Notes: a model not told the origin generated them from the letters alone. A stretch of DNA of 35,917 nucleotides from Paenibacillus camelliae (GCF_023715345.1 NZ_JAMBNY010000025.1:1-35917); one strand, 5' to 3'; shown: positions 14,841 through 25,454, counted from the first letter of the stretch. A program made the numbers and translations.

Positions 14841-16562
14841 ATGGGATTTCGTAAATCGATGTCCATTCTGACAGTTATTATTGCTTTTGCGCTAGTAATT
14901 GCGGGATGCACGAGCGACAAACCAGCACCATCATCTTCACCTGCTCCAGCAGATAGTACAACACCTGCTGCATCTAATAACTCAGAAGGCAGCGGCGATG
15001 CTAGATTAGAAGCGCTAGGTCTAGATTCTGACCTGAAATTTAAGGAAACTCGTAAAATTACAGTAGAGATTTATGACCGTGGTAATGACGGGGGAACGCC
15101 TCCAGAGGATAACTTCTATACACAATATATTAAAGATGGGATGCTTCGTGACCATAATGTAGAAGTTACTTTTGTTCCTGTTCCACGTTGGACAGAGACT
15201 GAGGTCATTAACAACTATCTGGCAGCGAATCAAGCACCTGATGTCAGTCTCACTTACTCTTATCCAACAATCCAAACCTATGCGAACATGGGTGGTGTTC
15301 TTGACTTAGCTCCTCTTCTGGAAGAATACAAAGATCTATTACCAGATATGTGGGAGTATTTAACGGATACTAACATCTATTGGGATCAGGATCCTAACAC
15401 GGGAACCTTGTGGGCGTTAGAAGGTAAGCTAAATATACTAAACCGTATTAATACGTTTGTACGTGAGGATTGGCTAAAGCAACTTAATATTCCAGCACCA
15501 ACAACACTACAAGAATTTGAAGATATGCTAGTAGCATTCAAAGACAACGCTTCTACACTACTAGGAGCAGATGCAGACAAGATGATTCCGTTTTCTACAA
15601 GCTTTGATGTGGGCTGGCGTGCAGATCATTTGACTGGATCATTCGTGCCTAATGATATAACAGATAAAGACGTCTTCATTAATGGCTTTGATGATCGTCG
15701 TTTCCTTTTCCCTAATTACAAAGAAGGTATTAGAGTATTGAACAAGTGGTATAACGAAGGTCTTATTTGGAAAGACTTCCCACTTTATCCTGCTGGAGAT
15801 ACAACAGAGGATAATCTTATGAAATTGGGTTATGTGGGAGCGTTCATGCACAACTGGGATTATCCATATCGTAATGGTGAGGACAGCATTCATGCGAGCC
15901 TTCAGCGACTTGTTGGCCCAGATGCAGCTTATGTTGCTATTGAATCATTCCCGAACGATGCTGGTGTTTATAAGAAATTCTTATCAGGTCCTGTTGACCG
16001 TAAAATATTCTTCCCGGCAACGAACAAAGAACCACTTGCTTCTCTACTTTATGTGAATTGGATTTCCAAGCTTGAAAATCGCGTATTCCTACAGTTTGGA
16101 GAGGAAGGCGTTACTCACGAGAAGTTAGAGGACGGTTCCTTAAAGACAATTGCAGCAACTGGCGAGAAAATTATGAACTCTCCAGCAAACATTGACTACA
16201 CGATTACAAGTAATGGTCTTGACCTTGGCGATCCTGAATTGACAGTCAAATCGATTGCTAACGGTTATGCTGGTGTTGACTCTAGATTGATTGAAGTAGC
16301 ACACAAGATTACAACGAATCAAGGACGTATCGGTCAGAACGTCAATGTGGGTGAAATCAAGGCAGAGGATGGTCAAGGTCAAGCACTGAAAGAAAAACGT
16401 GATACGATCTTGAACAAAGCTGTTGTTGCACCTGTTGACAAATTTGACGAAGTATATGATTCTGGCATGGACGATTACCTGAAATCAGGCGGTCAAGCGA
16501 TCATTGATGAGCGTAAAGCTGCTTGGGAAGCACAATTCGGCGATAAAACAATGCTGGATTAA
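14841..16562 (+). CDS. Sugar ABC transporter solute-binding lipoprotein, LipO/YtcQ type
   Basis: Extracellular substrate-binding subunit, lipid-anchored. The 573-residue protein begins with a signal ending VIAGC (Cys23), then a linker rich in Ser, Pro and Ala, and a large binding-protein fold. The length fits the long LipO/YtcQ class used with LplB/LplC permeases. A G-rich ribosome site (GAGGGGGAA) precedes the ATG. It is the last gene of the operon, ahead of a strong terminator. No glycosidase accompanies this transporter, so the substrate must be inferred experimentally. Confidence 0.87.
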   Translation: MGFRKSMSILTVIIAFALVIAGCTSDKPAPSSSPAPADSTTPAASNNSEGSGDARLEALGLDSDLKFKETRKITVEIYDRGNDGGTPPEDNFYTQYIKDGMLRDHNVEVTFVPVPRWTETEVINNYLAANQAPDVSLTYSYPTIQTYANMGGVLDLAPLLEEYKDLLPDMWEYLTDTNIYWDQDPNTGTLWALEGKLNILNRINTFVREDWLKQLNIPAPTTLQEFEDMLVAFKDNASTLLGADADKMIPFSTSFDVGWRADHLTGSFVPNDITDKDVFINGFDDRRFLFPNYKEGIRVLNKWYNEGLIWKDFPLYPAGDTTEDNLMKLGYVGAFMHNWDYPYRNGEDSIHASLQRLVGPDAAYVAIESFPNDAGVYKKFLSGPVDRKIFFPATNKEPLASLLYVNWISKLENRVFLQFGEEGVTHEKLEDGSLKTIAATGEKIMNSPANIDYTITSNGLDLGDPELTVKSIANGYAGVDSRLIEVAHKITTNQGRIGQNVNVGEIKAEDGQGQALKEKRDTILNKAVVAPVDKFDEVYDSGMDDYLKSGGQAIIDERKAAWEAQFGDKTMLD

Positions 16563-16614
16563 TGCAAAGGTAGTTCTATGAGGCTGGGACAGAACACTAG
16601 CTTCATATAAACGC

Positions 16615-16652
16615 AATGGGATGAAATCTATTCAGATTTCATCCCATTTTTA
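16615..16652 (+). terminator. Strong terminator of the lpl-like operon
   Basis: AATGGGATGAAATCT (16615-16629) pairs perfectly over 15 bases with AGATTTCATCCCATT (16634-16648), loop ATTC, followed by TTTATTT. The last codons of the minus-strand pseudogene run through it, so it may act in both directions. Confidence 0.9.
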
Positions 16653-16877
16653 TTTCTCTGGTTTTGAGTTTGATATTCGTCTAATGTGTATTGAATGAGC
16701 TCCTCTAAAACGTTGGTATCAATATCAGCTAATTTATTTACATAAATACAAGCCTTACTTTTCGTATGCTTACCAAAGCGTTCTAATATCTTTTCTCTTT
16801 CTACTTTCATTCTCCACGCGTTCAATAAACTCAATTACACTATTATCCGTTTCCTTCATCTTCGGCTCGTCATGCAT
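16628..16877 (-). pseudogene. DUF1801 protein pseudogene with internal deletion
   Basis: Two minus-strand frames give the two ends of one DUF1801 protein. From the ATG at 16877, with a G-rich ribosome site upstream, reads KMKETDNSVIEFIERV, the family's N-terminus. This frame stops after about 35 residues. In the adjoining frame FGKHTKSKACIYVNKL and DIDTNVLEELI form the usual C-terminus. The family normally has some 60 extra residues between these parts, so an internal deletion with a frame change has destroyed the gene. Confidence 0.75.
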
Positions 16878-17083
16878 GCATACCCCTTTCCGTTGAATAA
16901 TATGTGATTTCATAATTATTATTAACATTATTATTATTACATTCTAGATTACTAGCCGATTCGCTACATTATAAATGTTTAATAATTGTTTATTATTTGT
17001 TGATAGGAGATAAGTACAATAGAAAAGTACTACTGATAAATTACTAGTTTTAGCACAATTTAAGACAGAAAGGGGCATCATTG
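16878..17083. other. AT-rich region before the SLH protein gene
   Basis: The region is very AT-rich and includes a run of ATT/TTA triplets at 16914-16940. I see no confident promoter pair. AAGGGG at 17070-17075 is the ribosome site of the next gene. Confidence 0.5.
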
Positions 17084-20000
17084 ATGAGTAAACGATGGTT
17101 AAAAAAGTTTGGAAATTCCATACTTAGTTTTACATTAGTCGTTTCATTAGTAACAGTAGCAATGCCAGTCCATGTGAATGCAGAAGCTGAAGCAGTAGAG
17201 ATTGGTATCAATGTACAGAAAGCCTACGATGTAGATGTCGTGCTAGCGTTGGATAATTCTACGCAAAATATAGACAGCTACAAGGAGGACTTAGAACGGG
17301 CATTAGAGGCTAGAGGAGTAAATGCTAGCAATCTTAATATTCAAGCGGTGCAAGTAAATGAAACGAATATTTTAGAAGGTAATTTTGAGCTTAATCTATT
17401 CTGGCCAGGTCCAGGGATAGACATGGATTCTCATGTAGAGTATTGGGAAGAAAATGCAGAGGAAATGACAACACAGCTATATTACGGTGAACTCGAAGTA
17501 TATGGCAGTAAATTAGATTATGACGATAGGAATGGCGGAACTGGAGAAATTATTACGCTACATTTGGGGGAATCGATTCCGCCTGAGATTGTGGAGCTTA
17601 AAGTTTACATTAATCCATTCCGTGGATCGGACACGTCTACTATGTATCTTTACAAAACAGTAGATGGAGTTAAACAACAGCTTATTAGTCATTCTGGCTT
17701 TGTAGAAGAGAAATTTTATTTTGGTAGCTTTAAGCGCAACGAAGATTCGTGGGACTTTCACTTTAATGATGATACGGTTTTCGCTGGTAAAGAGGTCGAA
17801 ATCATTTCTAAGGACTTCATGGAAGTTCTGCGTGAACCAAACTGGAGACCTACAGCTAGAAAGTATCTTGTTAACTTAAACGATGAAACGGTGCCTGACT
17901 TTGATGATTCCATTGCTTTAGGTGAGATTACTTCAAGAATGAACAATGATCAAATTCACTATATTGGCTGGGGCGAGGATAGTGATTTTGGCGGAAGCGA
18001 TGATTTAACACAGAATCAAGCCGAATCATTTATTAATAAAAATAATGGTTTAGGTACATTTATTAATCGAGCTGGTTCAAGCTATGAGCAGCAAATCGAG
18101 CAAACGGCGGATTATATTGCTAGTCAATCACGTAATGAAGCCAACAATGAATATTTAGAACTGGGTCAAAACTATGATCTAATCGTATCTCCAGCATCTG
18201 AGCTTTCGAATACGAAGGATGAAAGTTGGCCAAATGGTAAATGGAGAATTGAGCATGATCCTGAAGTGTACGCTAGCAACACTGGTGTTGTTCCATACAG
18301 CGGTCAATACTTGGATGATTTCAACCCTACTTTTAGTAAAGTCGGAAAATACGATATTTATTACGCTGACGTACTTGTTAAAACCCTTTACGTACACAGA
18401 CAACCGGTCAGTCGCTTTGATGTTGAGGTTAGTGAAAATCATGAGGTTGTACTAACAAGCCGATCCTATGATCTAGATACGCCAAGCGAAAATAACGGGA
18501 TTCAGGAAGCAATCTGGCAGTGGAAGCGCACGACAGATGAGGCTTGGATAAGCGGGCAGCCAAGTAGCTTTGTACCTAATGAGGATTACATTATCCAACT
18601 TCTGGTTAAAGACTATCAAGGAACGTGGAGTATCGCTCGTTCACGCTATCAATCGACTCAGTCTGGTGCAGGTAAGCCAATTTCTGATTTCGAGCTTAGT
18701 GCGAATGAATTGATCTGGCCGTCTAGTACGATTCAGATTGAAGATACTAGCTACGATCCTCGTAGTGCTTCAATAAGTCAATACGAATGGACAGTGTACA
18801 AAGGATCTGAGGAAATCTATAAAGGTAACTCACCAAAGCTAGATTTTGCAGATGAAGGTGTAGGGACGTATAGAATTTCACTTAGAACGAAGAACGAGCA
18901 TGGTACTTGGTCAGAGACCTTTAGTCGCTTTCTGAACATTTTACCTAATCATGAACCTACGATCTCGAGTATCGGTGAGCAAGCAATCACAGAAGGAACA
19001 ACGAAAGAGATTGCTTTTCAAGTAGAGGATGCAGAGACAGGTGTTTATAGTGTTACGGTAACAGGTACAACTTCAGATTCGGCATTGATTCCGAATGAGA
19101 ATATTGTAGTAAGTGGCAATGGAAAGGATAGAGTTGTTTCTATCACACCAGCTCTTGGACAAGCAGGCGAAGTAACGATTACATTAACAGCAACTGATGG
19201 TAATATGTCGGTTGTGCAAACATTTAAGGTTACGATCGTTGAGAAGAGTGCTCCTACAATTAGCAGCATCGAGAACCAAAGCGTTAACATCGGCACTCCT
19301 TCTGAGGAGATTAACTTCACCATTAGCGATGAGGTTATCTCAGCTGACTTAATTACGGTAACGGCTTCTTCTTCTAATCAAGAGCTAATTGAAGATGCTA
19401 GCATTGAGCTTGGTGGTACGGGTGAAAATCGCACGATTCGCTTCACTCCAGTTGCTGGTGCTTCAGGAACGGCGGATATAACGATTGAAGCTAGGGATCC
19501 AGGTGGAAAAAAGGCTGTTCAAATTTTCCAAGTTACGGTTAGTGATTTTACACCACCTAGCATTGTAAATGTTGAGGTTGTAGATCCAGAAACCCGTTAT
19601 AAGCCAGGAGACACAATCATCATAAGAGTTACCTTTGACGAAGAAGTTACTGTTAACGGTGTGCCTGAGTTAGCGCTTGATTTCGGTAGCGAGCCTATTC
19701 GTCAAGCACAATATACAGGTGGCAGCTCTACAACTGAGCTAACTTTTGAATATACGATCCAACCTGGTGACGATACAGAGGAAATTCGTATTGCAGCTGA
19801 GCAGGCATTACAGCTTGCAGATGGAACGATTCAAGACAGCAACGAGAATGATGCGAATGTGAATCTGTCTGAAGACTTTGTGTGGGATACACTAATTGTA
19901 GATACTACACCTCCAGGCAGACCAAGCATTGAAGCTCAAGCTGTACAGCCTGGCACAATGGTTAATATTATATCTGGTACACCTGCTGAGGGAGAGACAG

Positions 20001-23000
20001 CTTGGTTGGCACCAATTGGTACGACAACCTTCGAGGAAGGGACAACTATTACCAAATTAGTTGGTGATGGAACGAATAATCAAATCGAAGCGCCTGCTGC
20101 AGAAGGTACGTACTACCTGTATGTGGTGGATGAAAGTGGTAACGTATCGATGGCTTCGGAGTTTGCTGTTATTGTCGATAACACACCACCTAATATGGCA
20201 ATGATGTTATTGCCAATCGCTGGGGACAACACGATTAATAATCTAGAGTCGAAAGAGGTAACTCTCTCTGGTACAGCTGAAGCACATGCTAAGGTTGAAG
20301 TAACTTTTATTGATCAACAAAATAACACCGTTATTATCGTCGCGTTTGCTGACGAGAATGGTGCATGGAGCATACCTCCTAGTGATATTAGTTCATTAGT
20401 TGATGGCACGATTACAGTAAGTGTGAAGGTGATTGATGCTGCGGGTAATGAAAGCATGGAGATCACTCAACCGTTATTCAAAGATACGCTTTCACCTAAT
20501 GTACAGAATGATGTGCTTACAAGCTCTCGATATGTACAAGGGGGCAAAACCATTTCACTTGACTCAGCAGCTGGAGATGGTGAGAAGGTATTTATAGCGC
20601 CATATGGAACGCCGCTTCAAGATTTAGTAGCTAATGGCGAAACCATTACGAGTGTTGCAGGAAATTACACGTCTATTACTGCACCAGAGGCAGACGGCAC
20701 CTACTATATTTATATCGTAGATGCAGCAGGCAATATTTCTGAGCCAACTCAAGCTTCTATTGTTGTTGATAATCAGCTACCAACGATAAATTCTTTAACT
20801 CCAAGTACAACAGAGTGGGTCAATCATCCTGTTCTAGTTTGGATCAATGCTTCCGATGATAATGGTAGCGGGATAGCTGAGGTAAAATACGCATACGGCT
20901 TTCAGCAAGAAGATTACTTTAATACTAACGGAACTCAAGCTAATGACTATTGGTTTGAAGCTAATGTGAACGGGGTTTACTCGGTTTATGTTCGTGACCT
21001 TGCAGGTAACGAGCGAGTCGATATCATCCACGTTTCCAATATCGATAAGGAAAAGCCAACAGCACCTATTATCGATCTTCAGCCTAATAGAGACTTCTAC
21101 AATAATGAGTACACGTTCTCTATTATTCCTGGTCAAGATGCAGTATCCGGAGTAATTAATACAGAATATCGTATCGTAGGGGCAGCAGGTCAAGATTGGA
21201 CTTCTTATGCGGATCCGCTTGTACTGACTGAAGAAGGTACGTATACGATTGAATCAAGAACGTACGATCTGGCAGGTAATGTTAGTGACATTACGACACG
21301 GACAATTGTAATTAATAAAGAAATCTCTGTATTTCCAAGTGTAACCATCTCACCTGATCAAGGGCTTAGCAATAAGGATGTAACGGTTGTGATCTCAAAA
21401 ACATTTGATGAAACAGATCAATCTGAAGCTGAGCATGCTGAGATATACTACAAGCTTCCAGGTATGGATCAGTTTGTTCCTTACAACGAGCCATTTGTTA
21501 TTGGACAGGAAGGCCAAACTGTAATTGAAATCATGATCATAGATCGTTCAGGTAATGAAGTCAGCATTACAAAAACAGTAAATATTGATAAAACTCCGCC
21601 TGTTAATCAAGATCAGATCATTGCAGAGGATGTCTTAACGAAAGGTAACACATTTATCTCCATTCAACCATCCATGGACGTTGAGGATACGATTTGGTTG
21701 GCACCTGAAGGAACGGTTTCATTCGTTGAGGGTGGATCAATGACTAAGGTAACTGGTGATGCAACGAAGATTGTTACACCACAATTGGATGGAAATTATA
21801 AGTTCTATATTATTGATAAAGCTGGAAACATTTCACTGGCTAGTGAAAAGACTGTTATCGTTGATAACACGCCTCCAGTAGTAACAGGTATTGAAAATGG
21901 TGAAACGTATAAGGAGTACCCTACGGTTAGCTTTGAAGAAGGAACAGCTACTCTAAATGGACAACCTTTTGAAAGTGGCACGACCATTGAAGCTAACGGC
22001 GAATATACCTTGAGACTAACTGATGCTGCAGGCAACAGTACGGTTGTTAGATTTACAGTAGACAATGATAAAGAATCTGTAGATAAAGACACAGAAGCCT
22101 TGCGAATTGAGTTCGCTCCAGGAGATCGACCTGATTGGGTATCTAAAGATATTTCACTAACTGACTTAGGATATTACGGAAGTGATGTGAAATGGAGCAG
22201 CAGTCATGAGGATATTCTATCCGCAGAAGGTAAAGTTACACCTCCTACAGTAGATACAGAGGTAACGCTAACGGTAACAATCACTAAAGGTGATTACACG
22301 TTAGAAAAGACCTTCACAGTAGTTGTTGTCGCTGACCCAATTAAGCCTGTAGTGGCACTCCTTGGCAGCAGTAATGTAATTGTAGAACAAGGTCAAATCT
22401 ATGTAGAGCTTGGTGCACAAGCAATTGATAACATGGATGGAGATATTACAGATCGAGTTGTAATGAGTGGCTTTATTGATACTAAAAAGATTGGTAAATA
22501 CACGCTGATCTATACGGTCTCAGATCTAGCTGGAAATATCGCACAAGTAAAACGTACGGTGACTGTAGTTAAACCATCAACACCGGCTAGCACAGTTGTC
22601 CAAGTAGATGGCGATAAAAGTGTTACTGATCAAAAAATCAGAGAAGCACTCCTTGAAGCTGAAAAGAGTAAAACTGGTAAAATCATACTTGTAACGACGG
22701 AAGAAGCAGAGTATGGTGCACCTATTAAAGTTAGCATCAGCAAAGAACAGCTGAGAACAGCTAATGAACAAAACACTAAAATTGAGCTTCAATCGGGCAA
22801 TGCTTCCATTATTGTACCAGTTGGTGAGCTTGATCTTACTTCTCTAGATGGAAATTCCAGATTAGAGTTAGTGATTGAGAAAGTAGATGTCGAGCTAGAA
22901 CAAAACCAAAACATCGTTTCAGCTATTGATAAGATGAATGCTGACCTTGCGATTTACGATAACAAAATTTTCGACTTCAAGATGAGAGTGGTTGAAGAAG

Positions 23001-24685
23001 ATTCTGAAGGAAATGTTATCAGTGAAAAGGACATTGAAAATTTCCAAACGACAGAAGATATCGTATTGAATATTTTCATTGGAACGAATATGAACGAGCA
23101 GCAGCGCTTTATGACGTTCTACTTCAACGAGACATCGGAAGAGTGGGAGTACATTAGAAGCAGCTATGATGAACAATCTGGTAACATGAGTTTGTTAACG
23201 AATCATTTAAGTATTTACTCTGTTATGGCGACCACTAAGGAACAAAAACAGGCAGAGTTGAGTAATATTTTGAACAAAGAAAATATTACAGTTAAAGAAG
23301 TTCGCAACATTCTTGAAGATCCAGATATGGACTTTGATCAAGATGCAATGGATAAGTATGCTGAATTTACTGATGTTCACAAGGATGCTGTAGCGGAAGA
23401 TATTATCACTAAAAAGCCAACAGGTGGCTATCAATATCCTTCACTGCGCGAGCAAGTAACGACCAGCGTGAATAACAAATATGAGGCTGTAACCTCGGAT
23501 ACAGAAAAACCTGTCATTAAGCTTACTGGTCCAAGTGTTGTTTACGTGCAAAAGGGTAATGCGTATCAAGAGCAAGGTGTAATGGCTACAGATGACCAAG
23601 ATGGTGATATTACGGGCCGAGTCATTATGATTGGTGCAGTAGATTCAACTAAGCTTGGCACATATATCTTGCGTTATATCATTACCGATGCTAATGGAAA
23701 TCAATCTGAAATTACAAGAGAAGTAGTCGTACTAGAAGCTAGCTATGATGATGTAGTGGTAGTGACTCCAGAGGAAGAGGTTGAAGAGGAGCCAGAATTG
23801 CCAGTTGTTATTGTAGATAGCAAAAATAGTGGCTACATTATTAAAGAGAACAAGGATCAAGCAATTGTAGCAAACAAAGAACCGAAAATGCGTTTGGTTG
23901 GCGAAGTGTACAATGTAGAAGCCGTATCAAAAGATACGACTGGTCCAATTCAAGTACAGTTTAGCTATGATCCAAGCGACATTACGAATCTGAATCAGCT
24001 AGCTGTATATACGTACAACAAGGCTGAGAAACGTTGGGTAGCCGTTGGTGGCATTATTGATGCTAAAAATAATACAGTTACCATTATGTTGGATTCTCCA
24101 GCAACTATTGCGCTAATGGAAAATAAGGTTGTCTTTAAAGATCTTGATGGACATTGGGCAAAAGATGTTGTTGAATTGCTAGCAGCTAGACAAATTATTA
24201 CAGGCGATAATGAAGGAAACTACAACCCTAACATTGGTATTACTAGAGCTGAATTCTCAACATTAATTGTAAGAATGCTTAATCTTCCAATGAATGAGTC
24301 TAATAGCCAGTTTGCTGATGTATCGGACAAATGGTACGAGTCTTATATTACAACTGCACAAAACTTTGGTATTGTAAAAGGGGTAAGTGAGACAAGCTTC
24401 GAGCCTGAGCGTGTCGTCTCGAGACAAGAAATGGCTGCAATTATTATTAGAACACTTAAGAAATACAAGGATATCGACATCACTGCAGAAGAACTAGAAC
24501 AGATTGCTCAGTTCTCCGATACAGAGAAAATAAGCGGATGGGCATTCGAGGATGTCTATACGGCAAGAAAGCTAGGGCTTATGATTGGTAGAAATGGCAA
24601 CAAGTTTGCTCCTCAAAGCCCGACATTAAGAGGAGAAGCCGCTTCAGTTATCTACAATTTACTGAAGGAGCTTGATCTAATCTAA
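17084..24685 (+). CDS. Giant S-layer-anchored multidomain surface protein
   Basis: Secreted cell-surface protein of about 2,533 residues. A signal peptide ends near VNA (residue 33). Residues 34-440 match nothing I can name, though VDVVLALDNSTQ recalls the start of a von Willebrand A domain. Then follow two PKD-like domains (about 440-620), two cadherin-like domains (620-822), a Swm-like adhesion domain (823-941), three copies of a module with WLAP-type and YVVDESGNVS-type motifs (near 945-1035, 1136-1234, 1503-1597) interleaved with Ig-like domains, and a bacterial Ig domain (1667-1752). Two DUF5011 domains (1754-1830, 2141-2219) flank a unique stretch; an acidic linker and three SLH domains (about 2349-2533) finish it. 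SLH domains bind pyruvylated wall polymer. The ATG at 17084, eight bases after AAGGGG, is preferred to the TTG at 17081. It is probably an adhesin or a structural surface protein. Confidence 0.9.
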   Translation: MSKRWLKKFGNSILSFTLVVSLVTVAMPVHVNAEAEAVEIGINVQKAYDVDVVLALDNSTQNIDSYKEDLERALEARGVNASNLNIQAVQVNETNILEGNFELNLFWPGPGIDMDSHVEYWEENAEEMTTQLYYGELEVYGSKLDYDDRNGGTGEIITLHLGESIPPEIVELKVYINPFRGSDTSTMYLYKTVDGVKQQLISHSGFVEEKFYFGSFKRNEDSWDFHFNDDTVFAGKEVEIISKDFMEVLREPNWRPTARKYLVNLNDETVPDFDDSIALGEITSRMNNDQIHYIGWGEDSDFGGSDDLTQNQAESFINKNNGLGTFINRAGSSYEQQIEQTADYIASQSRNEANNEYLELGQNYDLIVSPASELSNTKDESWPNGKWRIEHDPEVYASNTGVVPYSGQYLDDFNPTFSKVGKYDIYYADVLVKTLYVHRQPVSRFDVEVSENHEVVLTSRSYDLDTPSENNGIQEAIWQWKRTTDEAWISGQPSSFVPNEDYIIQLLVKDYQGTWSIARSRYQSTQSGAGKPISDFELSANELIWPSSTIQIEDTSYDPRSASISQYEWTVYKGSEEIYKGNSPKLDFADEGVGTYRISLRTKNEHGTWSETFSRFLNILPNHEPTISSIGEQAITEGTTKEIAFQVEDAETGVYSVTVTGTTSDSALIPNENIVVSGNGKDRVVSITPALGQAGEVTITLTATDGNMSVVQTFKVTIVEKSAPTISSIENQSVNIGTPSEEINFTISDEVISADLITVTASSSNQELIEDASIELGGTGENRTIRFTPVAGASGTADITIEARDPGGKKAVQIFQVTVSDFTPPSIVNVEVVDPETRYKPGDTIIIRVTFDEEVTVNGVPELALDFGSEPIRQAQYTGGSSTTELTFEYTIQPGDDTEEIRIAAEQALQLADGTIQDSNENDANVNLSEDFVWDTLIVDTTPPGRPSIEAQAVQPGTMVNIISGTPAEGETAWLAPIGTTTFEEGTTITKLVGDGTNNQIEAPAAEGTYYLYVVDESGNVSMASEFAVIVDNTPPNMAMMLLPIAGDNTINNLESKEVTLSGTAEAHAKVEVTFIDQQNNTVIIVAFADENGAWSIPPSDISSLVDGTITVSVKVIDAAGNESMEITQPLFKDTLSPNVQNDVLTSSRYVQGGKTISLDSAAGDGEKVFIAPYGTPLQDLVANGETITSVAGNYTSITAPEADGTYYIYIVDAAGNISEPTQASIVVDNQLPTINSLTPSTTEWVNHPVLVWINASDDNGSGIAEVKYAYGFQQEDYFNTNGTQANDYWFEANVNGVYSVYVRDLAGNERVDIIHVSNIDKEKPTAPIIDLQPNRDFYNNEYTFSIIPGQDAVSGVINTEYRIVGAAGQDWTSYADPLVLTEEGTYTIESRTYDLAGNVSDITTRTIVINKEISVFPSVTISPDQGLSNKDVTVVISKTFDETDQSEAEHAEIYYKLPGMDQFVPYNEPFVIGQEGQTVIEIMIIDRSGNEVSITKTVNIDKTPPVNQDQIIAEDVLTKGNTFISIQPSMDVEDTIWLAPEGTVSFVEGGSMTKVTGDATKIVTPQLDGNYKFYIIDKAGNISLASEKTVIVDNTPPVVTGIENGETYKEYPTVSFEEGTATLNGQPFESGTTIEANGEYTLRLTDAAGNSTVVRFTVDNDKESVDKDTEALRIEFAPGDRPDWVSKDISLTDLGYYGSDVKWSSSHEDILSAEGKVTPPTVDTEVTLTVTITKGDYTLEKTFTVVVVADPIKPVVALLGSSNVIVEQGQIYVELGAQAIDNMDGDITDRVVMSGFIDTKKIGKYTLIYTVSDLAGNIAQVKRTVTVVKPSTPASTVVQVDGDKSVTDQKIREALLEAEKSKTGKIILVTTEEAEYGAPIKVSISKEQLRTANEQNTKIELQSGNASIIVPVGELDLTSLDGNSRLELVIEKVDVELEQNQNIVSAIDKMNADLAIYDNKIFDFKMRVVEEDSEGNVISEKDIENFQTTEDIVLNIFIGTNMNEQQRFMTFYFNETSEEWEYIRSSYDEQSGNMSLLTNHLSIYSVMATTKEQKQAELSNILNKENITVKEVRNILEDPDMDFDQDAMDKYAEFTDVHKDAVAEDIITKKPTGGYQYPSLREQVTTSVNNKYEAVTSDTEKPVIKLTGPSVVYVQKGNAYQEQGVMATDDQDGDITGRVIMIGAVDSTKLGTYILRYIITDANGNQSEITREVVVLEASYDDVVVVTPEEEVEEEPELPVVIVDSKNSGYIIKENKDQAIVANKEPKMRLVGEVYNVEAVSKDTTGPIQVQFSYDPSDITNLNQLAVYTYNKAEKRWVAVGGIIDAKNNTVTIMLDSPATIALMENKVVFKDLDGHWAKDVVELLAARQIITGDNEGNYNPNIGITRAEFSTLIVRMLNLPMNESNSQFADVSDKWYESYITTAQNFGIVKGVSETSFEPERVVSRQEMAAIIIRTLKKYKDIDITAEELEQIAQFSDTEKISGWAFEDVYTARKLGLMIGRNGNKFAPQSPTLRGEAASVIYNLLKELDLI

Positions 24686-24697
24686 TTGATGCTTGAG

Positions 24698-24740
24698 AAG
24701 ACCTTCTAGCTGTCCTGGTGGATAGCTAGAAGGTCTTTTT
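24698..24740 (+). terminator. Strong terminator of the SLH protein gene
   Basis: AAGACCTTCTAGCT (24698-24711) pairs with AGCTAGAAGGTCTT (24724-24737), 14 perfect base pairs, followed by more Ts. Confidence 0.9.
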
Positions 24741-24884
24741 TATGACTACAATACCTGAGATGGTTAATGGCTTATATCGGAACATGGAGGCTGCTATTTG
24801 CTATGTAGTCATTGAACAGGGTATACTTTCAAAAAGATAGTCTGATAGAAAAAATACGGGAATCAGGCTTTATAGGAGGCAAAC

Positions 24885-25454
24885 ATGTCCTGGAGCAAAT
24901 TGAAGCAGCAGCTAGAAAGTTTTCTTTCTCCTGCATTAGTTGGAAGGTTTGAATATCGACCAACGGGCTATCGTTATTTACCTGATAAAGCAGGCCTTTG
25001 TTATATAGCTGTAGATAAAAAGAACATATTCAATATGAGAGATGCAACGACGACAATCAAGTGGTACCAGTCAGACTTAGAAATTAAAAATGATCCTGAT
25101 ATTCAAGTCCCTATTAGCGATGCAGAAATTGATGCGGTAAGAAAAGCTAGCAATGGGAACGTTCCAGAGGAGCGTCTAGCAGTCATTGCAAGAGGGAGAA
25201 AAATATCAACACATGCCAAGCAGCTATTATCCGCACAAGCATCATTAAGTAAGTCAAACTTTGTTACAGTAGCTAATACATTTTTATCCCTTTCCATAGA
25301 GGAAAGCATCGAGAGTGACGACATCTTATTGAATATTTTAGCTTTAGTAGACCGTAGAGTAGGGAAAAAACGAATCCTAAACATGCGTGAGAGCGTGAAG
25401 GCAAAGCATCCCATTGTTCAGTATTTTTATGAATTAAGGCTTAGTACGTTATGA
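24885..25454 (+). CDS. SF0329-like protein of unknown function
   Basis: Soluble protein of 189 residues without signal or membrane segments. Its start, MSWSKLKQQLESFLSPALVG, and later DDILLNILALVDRRVGKKR resemble proteins annotated as the SF0329 family, from memory, which have no known function. AGGAGG lies just before the ATG at 24885. It stands alone between two terminators, with only the small gene at 25512 downstream on the same strand. I see no catalytic motif. Confidence 0.65.
   Translation: MSWSKLKQQLESFLSPALVGRFEYRPTGYRYLPDKAGLCYIAVDKKNIFNMRDATTTIKWYQSDLEIKNDPDIQVPISDAEIDAVRKASNGNVPEERLAVIARGRKISTHAKQLLSAQASLSKSNFVTVANTFLSLSIEESIESDDILLNILALVDRRVGKKRILNMRESVKAKHPIVQYFYELRLSTL

Noticed and set aside
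16577..16595. GAGGCTGGGACAGAAC segment similar to a repeat seen after genes in other Bacillota
   Set aside because: Only one copy in the window, so no repeat can be shown here.
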